From the NCBI GenBank assembly GCA_943331855.1, contig CALQNE010000195.1, forward strand, positions 1 to 6,573: a stretch of 6,573 nucleotides of DNA, read 5' to 3'. This document shows, one piece after another, positions 1 to 6,573 of this stretch. The DNA is from Bordetella parapertussis (GTDB taxonomy: Bacteria > Pseudomonadota > Gammaproteobacteria > Burkholderiales > Burkholderiaceae_B). A program made the translations under genes and the position numbers. Position 1 is the stretch's first letter. Each line of letters starts with the position of its first letter. The notes below the pieces were generated by a model, which was not told where the DNA came from, searched no databases, and saw only the letters and a program-made list of their open reading frames with translations.

Positions 1-292
1 CCTGCGCGAGTTGATCAAAAATATATTTGGTTAAAAACTCGGTTGTCGTATTGACCCCTTTAAATGCCGGATGGTCATCAAGGTTTGAATAATTTAAAGG
101 CTTAAGCGTCTCTTTAAGCACGTCGAGCGCGCGGCCGATATCCACCACGATACCGTTGACATCCAAGGTCTTTGAGATGAAGGCGGCATCAACAATAAAG
201 GTTGCGCCATGCAAGGCTTGGGCGGGGCCAAAAACCTCGCCGCGAAAAGAATGGGCGATCATAATGTGATCGCGAACTTCGACTGTAAACAC
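1..292 (-). CDS. 6-pyruvoyl-tetrahydropterin synthase (PTPS/QueD)-like protein, C-terminus beyond left edge
   Basis: The reading frame begins at a GTG at 292 and stays open for 97 codons to the left edge, so the C-terminal part is not seen. The fold signature of the PTPS/QueD family is clear: an AH pair at residues 13-14, LHGAT at 27-31, a VVDIG segment at 49-53 (family: DF/DIG after strand 2) and [14 protein letters not shown] at 81-94, which matches the conserved N-P-T-x-E-x-L-A helix. PTPS and QueD convert dihydroneopterin triphosphate to pterins using zinc held by three His and a Cys/Asp-His/Glu catalytic set. Here His14 and His28 are kept. The second His of the usual HGH is Ala30, the Cys four residues before HGH is Ala24, and the usual Asp-His is Asn67-Tyr68. 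Classical PTPS or QueD activity is therefore doubtful, and a repurposed binding or catalytic role is likelier. The gene lies 10 nt downstream of the dehydrogenase, in the same direction, so the two are probably one operon. Family assignment is confident; function is unknown. Confidence 0.85.
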   Translation of the reverse strand, partial: MFTVEVRDHIMIAHSFRGEVFGPAQALHGATFIVDAAFISKTLDVNGIVVDIGRALDVLKETLKPLNYSNLDDHPAFKGVNTTTEFLTKYIFDQLAQ

Positions 293-298
293 AGAGTG

Positions 299-304
299 CT
301 CCTT
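299..304 (-). promoter_or_regulatory. Shine-Dalgarno AAGGAG for the PTPS-like gene
   Basis: On the minus strand AAGGAG stands 6 nt before the GTG at 292 and overlaps the TAA stop of the dehydrogenase (303-305). It fixes the GTG as the start of the PTPS-like gene and suggests that terminating ribosomes re-initiate there. Confidence 0.8.
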
Positions 305-1304
305 AAGAATAACGAATCAACTGGCAAAGAATGCCGCTTGGCTGACCTAAAATTTTGGGTAACTGCTGAGGTAAATCTGTAAAGACGATTGGCTGCGCCA
401 ACAACGCGTCTAACCGCGTATCTTGCAGTAGCCCAAGCGCCACGCCTAATCGACGGCGATACGTAAAGCGCGGCCGCCGTGTCGCCGAGACATGACCGAC
501 CTGACTCGACTGTAGTCGCAACTGCTTGCTATGAAAAGCGCCCCCCAAGGGTGCGCTCACTGAATGGCTGCCGTACCAACTCAATTCAAGCACCGTGGCT
601 TCTTCGCCCGCCAGAGCCAGCGCGGTGGTCAAGCCCGCGCCTGAAGCGCTGGTATGAAACACCAGATCACAATCTGTCGGCGCCGATTCAGGCATTGCAA
701 AATTCACGCCCAAGTTTGTCGCAAGGGCGGCGCGCTCAGGATTAATGTCAACCAGCGTCACATGAGCACCAGGAAGGTGGCCACACAAAAACGCCACCAA
801 GCAGCCTAGAACACCACCGCCAACCACGGCGATGCGATCCCCCGGACCAGGCGCAGCATCCCATACCGCGTTCAGGGCCGTTTCCATATTGGCCGTGAGC
901 ACCGCACGCTCTGGAGGCAGCCCTTCGGGGATCACACTGACCGCATCAACAGCCAGATTAAAAAAATCTTGGTGCGGCGTCAGGCTAAACACACACCGCC
1001 CGAGTAAGTCAGCAGGGCCGCTCTGCACTACGCCTACCGAGGCATACCCATATTTCACAGGAAACGGAAACGCGCCCCCCATAAAAGGTGCCCGCATCCG
1101 AGTGAATTCAGCCTCGGGGACTTTGCCCGCAAAAACCAAAGACTCCGTGCCGCGACTCAGGGCACTGAACAAACTACGCACCCGAACTTGCCCCGCATCT
1201 GGGGCGGACAAGGTTTCAGCACGCAGCTCTGCTGCGCCAGGGGCGACATACCACAGAGCTTGCGCTTGGGTCAGTGCGAGTGGATCAAAAGCTGGACTTA
1301 CCAC
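303..1304 (-). CDS. BchC-like medium-chain dehydrogenase/reductase (MDR), zinc ligands lost
   Basis: This is a 333-residue MDR-superfamily oxidoreductase. The N-terminal GroES-like catalytic domain (about 15-125) carries SRGTE at 50-54, as in BchC-type proteins. The Rossmann domain (about 155-290) has the dinucleotide loop VVGGGVLG at 160-167 and an acidic residue at the end of the second strand (VDINPER, Asp186), which favours NAD(H) over NADP(H). The catalytic zinc ligands of ordinary alcohol dehydrogenases are not kept: the Cys of GxCGTD is replaced by Ser50-Arg51, and the GHE motif reads GYA at 86-88. No four-Cys structural zinc loop is present. It is therefore probably a zinc-independent reductase or dehydrogenase of unknown substrate. 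BchC itself oxidises bacteriochlorophyllide, but nothing else here suggests photosynthesis. The start is a GTG with TTAGGA 6 nt upstream; no in-frame ATG lies nearby. It is the first visible gene of the leftward unit that continues into the PTPS-like gene. Confidence 0.85.
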   Translation of the reverse strand: MVSPAFDPLALTQAQALWYVAPGAAELRAETLSAPDAGQVRVRSLFSALSRGTESLVFAGKVPEAEFTRMRAPFMGGAFPFPVKYGYASVGVVQSGPADLLGRCVFSLTPHQDFFNLAVDAVSVIPEGLPPERAVLTANMETALNAVWDAAPGPGDRIAVVGGGVLGCLVAFLCGHLPGAHVTLVDINPERAALATNLGVNFAMPESAPTDCDLVFHTSASGAGLTTALALAGEEATVLELSWYGSHSVSAPLGGAFHSKQLRLQSSQVGHVSATRRPRFTYRRRLGVALGLLQDTRLDALLAQPIVFTDLPQQLPKILGQPSGILCQLIRYS

Positions 1305-1310
1305 GTAAAA

Positions 1311-1316
1311 TCCTAA
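1311..1316 (-). promoter_or_regulatory. Ribosome binding site of the MDR gene
   Basis: TTAGGA on the minus strand lies 6 nt before the GTG at 1304. It supports this non-ATG start, for which no in-frame ATG is available close by. Confidence 0.55.
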
Positions 1317-1317
1317 G

Positions 1318-1349
1318 TTGAAAACACAGTTTACGCTCTGCCCTATACT
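1318..1349 (+). promoter_or_regulatory. Possible promoter of the glucosyltransferase operon
   Basis: TATACT (1344-1349) is a good sigma70 -10 match and would start a transcript near 1356, about 40 nt before the preferred TTG start. The nearest -35-like hexamer is TTGAAA at 1318-1323, but the 20-nt spacing is longer than the usual 16-18, so the site may be weak, activator-dependent or wrong. The same 90-bp gap must also carry the promoter for the leftward MDR gene. A minus-strand TATACT occurs at 1373-1368 without a recognisable -35. Confidence 0.3.
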
Positions 1350-1381
1350 GCGCGAGCATTTAAAAAGAGTATACGTGCCTC

Positions 1382-1386
1382 AGAGG
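1382..1386 (+). promoter_or_regulatory. Shine-Dalgarno AGAGG that decides the glucosyltransferase start
   Basis: AGAGG lies 8 nt before the TTG at 1395 but only 2 nt before the in-frame TTG at 1389. The later TTG therefore fits ribosome spacing better. The first in-frame ATG, at 1428, has no purine-rich sequence in front of it. Confidence 0.55.
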
Positions 1387-1394
1387 TCTTGATT

Positions 1395-3191
1395 TTGAAA
1401 TTATCACAAACTGCTTACCCGCCGCGCATGTTAGCAGGCAGACGGATTTTATTTGGGCTGCTTGCAACGCTTAGTTTCGCTGCAATGCTAGGCTTGATGA
1501 AGGCGGCACTCAGCATAGAAGTTAGCGCGTGGGGCACCTGTGCCCTGCTGGTTTTATTCGCAATCACATTACCCTGGACCGTCGTCGGTTTCTGGAACTC
1601 AATGATCGGCTTTCTGATCAACGTACTGGCGCGCGATCCCTTAAGTCTTGTCTTGCCACACGGTGCTCGTACCGGCACAACCGAGCCAATTACCTCTTCA
1701 ACCGCGGTCGTGCTTTGTATTCGTAACGAAACGCCAACGCGTCTCGAGCGCAACCTTGAAGCAATGATGAAAGGCCTGGTGGCCACGGGCTTTGCTCAAC
1801 AATTACATATTTATGTTCTAAGCGATACCGATGATGCCTTAATCGGCACCCAAGAAGAGCAATGCTTCAACGCAATGGCCGTGCGCTGGCAAGATCGTTT
1901 AGCACTGACCTACAGGCGGCGCTCCGATAACCAGGGCTACAAAGCGGGCAACATTGCAGATTTTTGCTCACGCTGGGGGCATCTGCACGACTTCGTCATC
2001 ACGCTCGATGCAGACAGTTTTATGACGGGTCAAGCAATTTTGCGACTGGTACGTCTCATGCAAGCCAATCCATCCCTAGGAATTTTGCAAGGCCTTGTCG
2101 TCGGTCTGCCCTCCACAAGCGGCTTTACGCGACTCTTTCAATTTGGCATGCGTTTGGGCATGCGCCCCTACACCATGGGCTCGGCTTGGTGGCTCGCCGA
2201 CTGTGGGCCTTATTGGGGGCACAATGCAGCGATCCGCATCAAACCCTTCATCGAGCATTGCAAACTACCGTTGCTGCCCGATGCAAAAGGTTCGCCCAGG
2301 CACATTTTGAGTCACGATCAAGTTGAGGCTGTCTTGATGCGGCGCGCGGGCTTTGACGTTCGTGTCATTCCGCAAGAAGACGAGAGCTGGGAAGAAAATC
2401 CACCAACACTCATTGAATACATCCGCCGTGACTTGCGTTGGTGCGAAGGCAATCTGCAATACATTCATTTGTTAACCATGCCTGGCCTCAAGTTTTTAAG
2501 CCGCTACCAGCTCTGCATTGCGATTTTGATGTTCTTAAGTTCGCCCGCCTGGATCGCGCTGATATTGCTCTCGATTGGATTACTTTGTGCAGCACCTGCA
2601 CCATCGGCCTTCATGCATGGGCCCCTTGGTATCACCTTGCTTACGACAACTTTGCTCATGTGGTACTTACCCAAGATTGCCGGCGCACTCGAGGTGCTGC
2701 TTCGCCCAAAAGAACGCGAGCGCTTTGGTGGCGGCCTTCGCTTCACGATAAGCTTCTCGCTTGAAATGGTTTTTTCATTGTTGATGACGCCAATCACCTG
2801 GCTCAATCACACAATCTTTATTATTGGTTTGGTCTTTGGAAAAAAATCGGGCTGGACCGGCCAGGCGCGCGATGACCACTCGGTTCCGCTTTCGATCGCA
2901 ATGCGTCAATTTTGGCCGCATACCTTGCTTGGCATGAGTTTGACTGTTGCAGTATGGCTCACACATCCTGGCAATCTGTCGTATGCCATGATCATGCTCG
3001 CCGGATTACTGTTATCTATTCCAATTGCTGTAGTGACTTCTTGGCCAAGTTTCGGTCGCTTACTGATGCGCTGGCAACTCGTCAGTTTGCCTGAAGAAAT
3101 CTCACCTCCTCTTGCCCTCAAAGCACTCGATCTTGCTGTCGCGCGTTACCGTGCAACATTCAAGGCCGACCGCCACCATGACAAATCCTAG
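1395..3191 (+). CDS. mdoH: Short OpgH/MdoH-type glucan glucosyltransferase (GT2), membrane protein
   Basis: OpgH polymerises glucose from UDP-glucose into the linear beta-glucan backbone of osmoregulated periplasmic glucans at the inner membrane. Residues are numbered from the possible TTG at 1389 (600 aa); from the preferred TTG at 1395 it is 598 aa. All GT2 marks are present: VLSDTDD (143-149), KAGN (185-188), the metal-binding LDADS (206-210), SHD with the catalytic-base region (308-310) and RDLRW (347-351, the Q/RxxRW motif). Stretches such as [16 protein letters not shown] and KPFIEHC are typical of OpgH and separate it from cellulose synthases. Membrane segments lie near 18-40, 47-77, 376-400, 412-434, 451-482 and 508-550. 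E. coli OpgH has 847 residues; this protein lacks most of the cytoplasmic N-terminal extension and has a short tail. Its last 14 nt overlap the ABC exporter gene. No opgG is visible. The family call is firm; the exact glucan linkage and product are unknown. Confidence 0.88.
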   Translation: MKLSQTAYPPRMLAGRRILFGLLATLSFAAMLGLMKAALSIEVSAWGTCALLVLFAITLPWTVVGFWNSMIGFLINVLARDPLSLVLPHGARTGTTEPITSSTAVVLCIRNETPTRLERNLEAMMKGLVATGFAQQLHIYVLSDTDDALIGTQEEQCFNAMAVRWQDRLALTYRRRSDNQGYKAGNIADFCSRWGHLHDFVITLDADSFMTGQAILRLVRLMQANPSLGILQGLVVGLPSTSGFTRLFQFGMRLGMRPYTMGSAWWLADCGPYWGHNAAIRIKPFIEHCKLPLLPDAKGSPRHILSHDQVEAVLMRRAGFDVRVIPQEDESWEENPPTLIEYIRRDLRWCEGNLQYIHLLTMPGLKFLSRYQLCIAILMFLSSPAWIALILLSIGLLCAAPAPSAFMHGPLGITLLTTTLLMWYLPKIAGALEVLLRPKERERFGGGLRFTISFSLEMVFSLLMTPITWLNHTIFIIGLVFGKKSGWTGQARDDHSVPLSIAMRQFWPHTLLGMSLTVAVWLTHPGNLSYAMIMLAGLLLSIPIAVVTSWPSFGRLLMRWQLVSLPEEISPPLALKALDLAVARYRATFKADRHHDKS

Positions 3192-4977
3192 TCAGTCGCA
3201 CAAGGCCATCAAATTCGTCGCGCTTTATGCGCGCGTTTTAAAAATGCTGGGTTCAGATCGCAAGCTTGGTTGGACTTTAGCGGGTGCCAACGTGGCGCTC
3301 GCCATGGCGATGTTTGCAGAGCCGATTTTATTTGGTCTGGTGATCGATACGCTGGCGCGCGCATCTCTAGACGATCCCTCCGCTATTTGGCCTTCACTGA
3401 GGCCGTTACTCTTGGCCTGGGTCGGCTTTGGTCTGTTCACAATTGTTTGTGGTGCGGTCATTGCTCTATTTGCAGATCGTCTTTCGCATCGGCGTCGACA
3501 CATTGTCTTACGCGATTACTTTGAGCATGTTTTGCAATTACCTTTGGCTCAACAAGCCGACACGCACTCTGGGCGCTTGATGAAAATCATGCTTCAAGGC
3601 ACCGATTCCTTATGGTGGCTTTGGTTAAGTTTTTTTCGAGATCATCTGGCCGCGGCTGTATCACTCATCGTCTTAGTCCCAGTCGCGCTATATATCAATT
3701 GGCGGCTAGCACTCGTTCTAATCGTGTTGTGTATTGTTTTTGTGGCGCTCACAAACTTTATTTTACGTAAAACACAACACTTGCAACAGCAAGTTGAAGG
3801 TCATCATTCAGATTTTGCCGAGCAGGCCTCTGACGCGCTAGGCAACATCGCCTTAGTACAAAGTTTTGCTCGAATCGAACATGAAGTCAGTGCACTCAAA
3901 AATATCAGTCAGCGCGTCTTGGGCGCACAAATGCCCGTGCTGTCGTGGTGGGCGCTCGTCAACGTCTTGACCCGTTCATCGACGACTTTAAGTATTTTAT
4001 GTATTGTCGCACTGGGCGCCTGGTTGTTTACGCAAGGACTGACTACTGTTGGCGCGATCGTGACCTTCATCTCTTTTTCCGGGATGGTGATCATGCGACT
4101 TGAGCAAATGATCGGCTTCATCCATCGCCTCGCAATGGATGCGCCACGCCTGCAAGAGTTTTTTCATGTGCTCGATACCGAGCCCTCGATTCATGATTCA
4201 CCTGACTCGGTCGACCCTGGACGCCTGCGCGGTGCCATCGCCTTTGAAAACGTCACCTTTGCTTACGATCAAAAAAATCCCGCTGTCAATAACCTGAGCT
4301 TCACCCTCAAGCCTGGCACAACCGTTGCGCTTGTGGGCGCTTCCGGCGCCGGAAAATCAACCGCCTTAAGCCTGTTGTACCGCGCGTTTGACCCCCAGTC
4401 TGGTCGGATCACGGTTGATGGGCAAGATATTCGTCAGCTACAACTTTCGGCGCTCCGCAATAACATCGGTGTGGTCTTTCAAGAAGCACTTCTGTTCAAT
4501 CGTTCGATTACCGAGAATTTAAAAGTTGGGCGTCCGGACGCCACCGAGGCTCAACTACGTCAAGCCTGCGCCAGTGCCCAGGCGCTTGATTTCATCTTGC
4601 AGCACCCCCAAGGGTTCGAAACAAAAATCGGCGAACGGGGACGTGCACTGTCTGGCGGTGAACGCCAACGCTTATCGATCGCGCGCGTATTACTTAAAAA
4701 TCCACCTATTTTAATTTTGGATGAAGCAACCAGTGCGCTAGACAGTGCGACTGAAACAAAATTATTACAAGCGCTTGATGCGGTCACCAAAGACCGCAGC
4801 ACGCTCGTGATCGCGCATCGTCTTGCCACGATTCGACGGGCTGACACCATCTTGGTCATGGATCACGGTGCGATCGTTGAGAGCGGCACGTTCGATGAAC
4901 TCTATGCTCAGGGTGGCCGTTTTACTCAACTTGTGAAAGAGCAGTTCACAGACACTTCAGGACGCTTCATTTCATGA
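3178..4977 (+). CDS. ndvA: NdvA/ChvA-like glucan ABC exporter, fused permease and ATPase
   Basis: This is a 599-residue half transporter that should act as a homodimer in the inner membrane. The permease domain (1-330) has about six membrane segments near 31-60, 76-98, 154-197 and 260-310. The ATPase domain (about 352-590) is complete: Walker A GASGAGKS (387-394), Q-loop Gln435, signature LSGGE (491-495), Walker B ILILDE (511-516), SALD (519-522) and switch His547. Permease stretches such as AEPILFG (48-53), ADRLSHRRR (99-107), TDSLWWLW (142-149) and MPVLSWWAL (252-260) resemble cyclic beta-1,2-glucan exporters (NdvA, ChvA, Brucella Cgt) more than MsbA, as far as I can judge from memory. The ATG at 3178 is chosen because the open frame upstream lies wholly inside the mdoH-like gene and has only a TTG. 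The upstream AAGG is 12 nt away, so translation is probably coupled. The substrate is inferred to be the glucan made by the upstream enzyme; a lipid-linked or other glycan is possible. Confidence 0.88.
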   Translation: MTNPSQSHKAIKFVALYARVLKMLGSDRKLGWTLAGANVALAMAMFAEPILFGLVIDTLARASLDDPSAIWPSLRPLLLAWVGFGLFTIVCGAVIALFADRLSHRRRHIVLRDYFEHVLQLPLAQQADTHSGRLMKIMLQGTDSLWWLWLSFFRDHLAAAVSLIVLVPVALYINWRLALVLIVLCIVFVALTNFILRKTQHLQQQVEGHHSDFAEQASDALGNIALVQSFARIEHEVSALKNISQRVLGAQMPVLSWWALVNVLTRSSTTLSILCIVALGAWLFTQGLTTVGAIVTFISFSGMVIMRLEQMIGFIHRLAMDAPRLQEFFHVLDTEPSIHDSPDSVDPGRLRGAIAFENVTFAYDQKNPAVNNLSFTLKPGTTVALVGASGAGKSTALSLLYRAFDPQSGRITVDGQDIRQLQLSALRNNIGVVFQEALLFNRSITENLKVGRPDATEAQLRQACASAQALDFILQHPQGFETKIGERGRALSGGERQRLSIARVLLKNPPILILDEATSALDSATETKLLQALDAVTKDRSTLVIAHRLATIRRADTILVMDHGAIVESGTFDELYAQGGRFTQLVKEQFTDTSGRFIS

Positions 4978-5819
4978 CAGGCTTTTCACCCGAGTGGCTC
5001 GCTTTGCGCGAACCTGCCGATCATCGCGCTCGACACCAGGCACTGCAGCACCAAGTCTGCACGCGACTTGAAGTGCTGGCACGTACAGAGCAACGCGCGG
5101 TGCGTATGATCGACTTAGGCTGTGGTTCAGGGTCAAATCTTCGCGCGTTAGCGGGATCACTACCTGACCAACAACAGTGGACTCTGGTTGATTATGATCC
5201 CTTGCTACTCGAGGCAGCACGCACGGCTATCATTGACTGGGCGGATCGCATTGTTGCCGAGCAGCCCGTGCTGCGACTCAGTAAAAATAACAAAACGATT
5301 GAGGTTAGCTTTGTAAAAGTCGACCTTGCACTCGATATTGAAACCGTATTAGGTTGGCCAGCTGATTTGATCACTGCCGCCGCATTTTTTGATTTAGTTG
5401 CAGAACCGTGGCTAGTCCGCTTTTGTAAAGCGCTGCGCACCCCCCTTTACACGGTCTTGACTTACGATGGGCACGAACAGTGGCTGCCGCCCCATCCTTC
5501 AGACAATTCAATCTTGAAGGCCTTTCACGCTCATCAAAAAACAGACAAGGGTTTTGGTGTGGCTGCGGGGCCAGAGGCCGCAGGTATTTTGCAGCGCGAA
5601 CTTCAGTTGCGTCGTTTTGAGGTGACTTTAGCGCCAAGCCCCTGGCAAATTGATCAAAGCGAAACTGCGCTGATCCAGGCACTTGCAACAGGTAGCGCGG
5701 CGGCCGTACGCGAAACCCACCTAATCAGCGTTCAAGATGTCGATCAATGGCTTGCAGCTCGGCGCAAGGCCGAGCATTGCACCGTAGGACATTGGGATAT
5801 TCTCGCAACCCCGTCTTAG
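4974..5819 (+). CDS. Class I SAM-dependent methyltransferase of unknown substrate
   Basis: This 281-residue soluble protein has a Rossmann-like SAM-binding fold. Motif I is [11 protein letters not shown] (45-55), followed by the acidic ribose-binding residue in LVDYDP (71-76). VDLAL (116-120) fits motif III, and [12 protein letters not shown] (135-146) fits the motif IV strand and following helix. The C-terminal third (about 160-281) has no feature I can assign and probably shapes the substrate pocket. There is no signal peptide or membrane segment, so it should act in the cytoplasm. The ATG overlaps the exporter's TGA as ATGA, and a weak AGGA sits 11 nt upstream, so it is translated with the glucan genes. 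Methylation of a glycan, a pterin-like product or a carrier are all possible; none is shown by the sequence. The N-terminal [10 protein letters not shown] segment looks like a conserved subfamily mark, although I cannot confirm that here. Its TAG stop overlaps the stop of the opposing FAH-family gene. Confidence 0.82.
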   Translation: MTGFSPEWLALREPADHRARHQALQHQVCTRLEVLARTEQRAVRMIDLGCGSGSNLRALAGSLPDQQQWTLVDYDPLLLEAARTAIIDWADRIVAEQPVLRLSKNNKTIEVSFVKVDLALDIETVLGWPADLITAAAFFDLVAEPWLVRFCKALRTPLYTVLTYDGHEQWLPPHPSDNSILKAFHAHQKTDKGFGVAAGPEAAGILQRELQLRRFEVTLAPSPWQIDQSETALIQALATGSAAAVRETHLISVQDVDQWLAARRKAEHCTVGHWDILATPS

Positions 5820-6573
5820 CCAACTGTATTTTTTAGCGTGCCGATACGATCGATCGTGACTTCGACCGTGTCACCCGACTTTAAAAACCTTGGTGGCTTA
5901 CGACTAAAGCCAACGCCTTCGGGCGTGCCAGTTGCAATGACATCTCCTGCGCGGAGTTCGGTCACGCTTGACATGTATTCAATCAGTTTTGCAACAGAAA
6001 AAATCATGGTCGAAAACGAAGCGTGCTGCATCCTCTCGCCCGATACCACGGTACTCAGTGATAACTTTTCAAGCGATCCGACTTCATCAGGCGTAACGAG
6101 GGCGGGGCCAATTGAACTTGATCGAAAAAAGTTTTTGCCTTGATCCAAGGTGCGCTGGAATTGATAATCGCGCACTGAACCATCCATAAAACAGGTGTAG
6201 CCAGCCACGTAACCCAAGGCATCAGCTGCACTCACATTACGCGCATTTTTGTTCAAGATGACAGCAAGTTCGCCTTCAAAATCAAATTCAGGCGAAAGGG
6301 TGGGTTTTTCAAACAATTCACCATGGGCCACGATCGCCGCCGGAATTTTCACGAAGGTACGCGGAAACTCTGGCAACTTATGACCCGCCTCGGCGGCATG
6401 CGCAGCATAATTTAATCCGATGCAATGCATCGTGACGGGCTCTACAAAAAGTGGCAAGTATTGCAAACTGTCTTCGCTGCGATCGGCACGCGTTGCAGTC
6501 ACAAGCGTGGTACGCGCAACCTCGATGCCATTCTTTTGAATGAGTTGCAACAAACTAGAATATTCGTGACCGA
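5816..6573 (-). CDS. Fumarylacetoacetate hydrolase (FAH) family protein, 5' end beyond right edge
   Basis: The frame is open to the right edge and lacks only about 10-20 N-terminal residues compared with usual FAH-family proteins (about 280 aa). A TTG at 6553 is in frame, but codons upstream of it read GHEYSSL, which fits the usual family N-terminus, so the true start is outside. Numbered from that TTG, the family marks are IGLNYAAHAAE (45-55), the metal ligands in DFEGEL (91-96, Glu93 and Glu95) and MDGSVRD (123-129, Asp124), Lys140 in the GKNF loop (139-142), and TGTPEGVG (208-215). This family binds Mg2+ or Mn2+ and cleaves or decarboxylates 2-oxo acids: acylpyruvases, oxaloacetate decarboxylases, 2-hydroxyhepta-2,4-diene-1,7-dioate isomerases and others. 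The motifs do not tell which. It faces the glucan operon and is probably a separate catabolic gene. Confidence 0.88.
   Translation of the reverse strand, partial: GHEYSSLLQLIQKNGIEVARTTLVTATRADRSEDSLQYLPLFVEPVTMHCIGLNYAAHAAEAGHKLPEFPRTFVKIPAAIVAHGELFEKPTLSPEFDFEGELAVILNKNARNVSAADALGYVAGYTCFMDGSVRDYQFQRTLDQGKNFFRSSSIGPALVTPDEVGSLEKLSLSTVVSGERMQHASFSTMIFSVAKLIEYMSSVTELRAGDVIATGTPEGVGFSRKPPRFLKSGDTVEVTIDRIGTLKNTVG

Noticed and set aside
303..1304. Identification of the MDR as true BchC (bacteriochlorophyll synthesis)
   Set aside because: The similarity is at family level only, and no other photosynthesis gene is visible in the window.
832..1308. A 158-codon open frame on the plus strand antisense to the MDR gene
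   Set aside because: It lies wholly opposite a gene with clear family motifs. Its translation is rich in Arg, Ser, Pro and Thr with no recognisable domain, as expected for a shadow frame.
2146..2165. Short tandem repeat GGCATGCGTTTGGGCATGCG
   Set aside because: It encodes the repeated GMRLGMR inside the glucosyltransferase and is too short and isolated to be a mobile or regulatory repeat.
3112..3177. Upstream extension of the ABC exporter starting at a TTG
   Set aside because: The 22 extra codons overlap the end of the glucosyltransferase in another frame. They look unlike any exporter N-terminus and have no ribosome site; the ATG at 3178 gives the usual length.
5790..5850. Possible bidirectional terminator between the methyltransferase and the FAH-family gene
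   Set aside because: I found no GC-rich hairpin followed by a T-run on either strand; the two genes overlap at their stops.
6530..6553. TTG at 6553 as the true start of the FAH-family gene
   Set aside because: The frame stays open to the edge, and the upstream codons fit the N-terminus of the family, so the gene is better treated as running off the window.

Overview
The window looks like a compact chromosomal locus of a Gram-negative bacterium, most likely a proteobacterium. The reasons are roughly 50% G+C, tightly packed genes with overlapping starts and stops, and two proteins of osmoregulated periplasmic glucan (OPG) families: an OpgH/MdoH-type glucosyltransferase and an NdvA/ChvA-type glucan exporter. 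There is no rRNA, tRNA or other marker to name a genus. A beta- or alphaproteobacterium is my best guess, with low confidence. I see no tRNA, rRNA, CRISPR array, insertion sequence, transposase, phage gene or long repeat.

Layout. Two leftward genes occupy 1-1304: a 6-pyruvoyl-tetrahydropterin synthase-like (PTPS-like) protein, cut by the left edge, and upstream of it a BchC-like medium-chain dehydrogenase (MDR). A gap of about 90 bp (1305-1394) separates them from a rightward, translationally coupled run of three genes: a short OpgH-like glucosyltransferase (1395-3191), an NdvA-like half ABC exporter (3178-4977) and a class I SAM-dependent methyltransferase (4974-5819). A leftward fumarylacetoacetate hydrolase (FAH) family gene (5816-6573, 5' end beyond the right edge) meets the methyltransferase tail to tail, and their stop codons overlap. 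Coding density is very high, and no gene-free stretch exceeds 100 bp.

How the genes may work together (inference). OpgH-type enzymes polymerise glucose from UDP-glucose at the inner membrane, and NdvA/ChvA-type transporters export finished glucans to the periplasm. Coupled side by side they make a plausible synthesis and export unit, but no opgG-like periplasmic partner is visible. The PTPS-like protein has lost most of the residues that define the PTPS/QueD active site, and the MDR has lost its zinc ligands. Together with the methyltransferase they look like a modification or small-molecule pathway. Whether that pathway acts on the glucan or on a separate (perhaps pterin-related) compound cannot be decided from the sequence. 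The FAH-family gene is probably an unrelated neighbour.

The most interesting points are the active-site-poor PTPS homologue, the pairing of an OpgH-type synthase with an NdvA-type exporter in one overlapping operon, and the placement of this pair between the dehydrogenase/PTPS genes and a methyltransferase.
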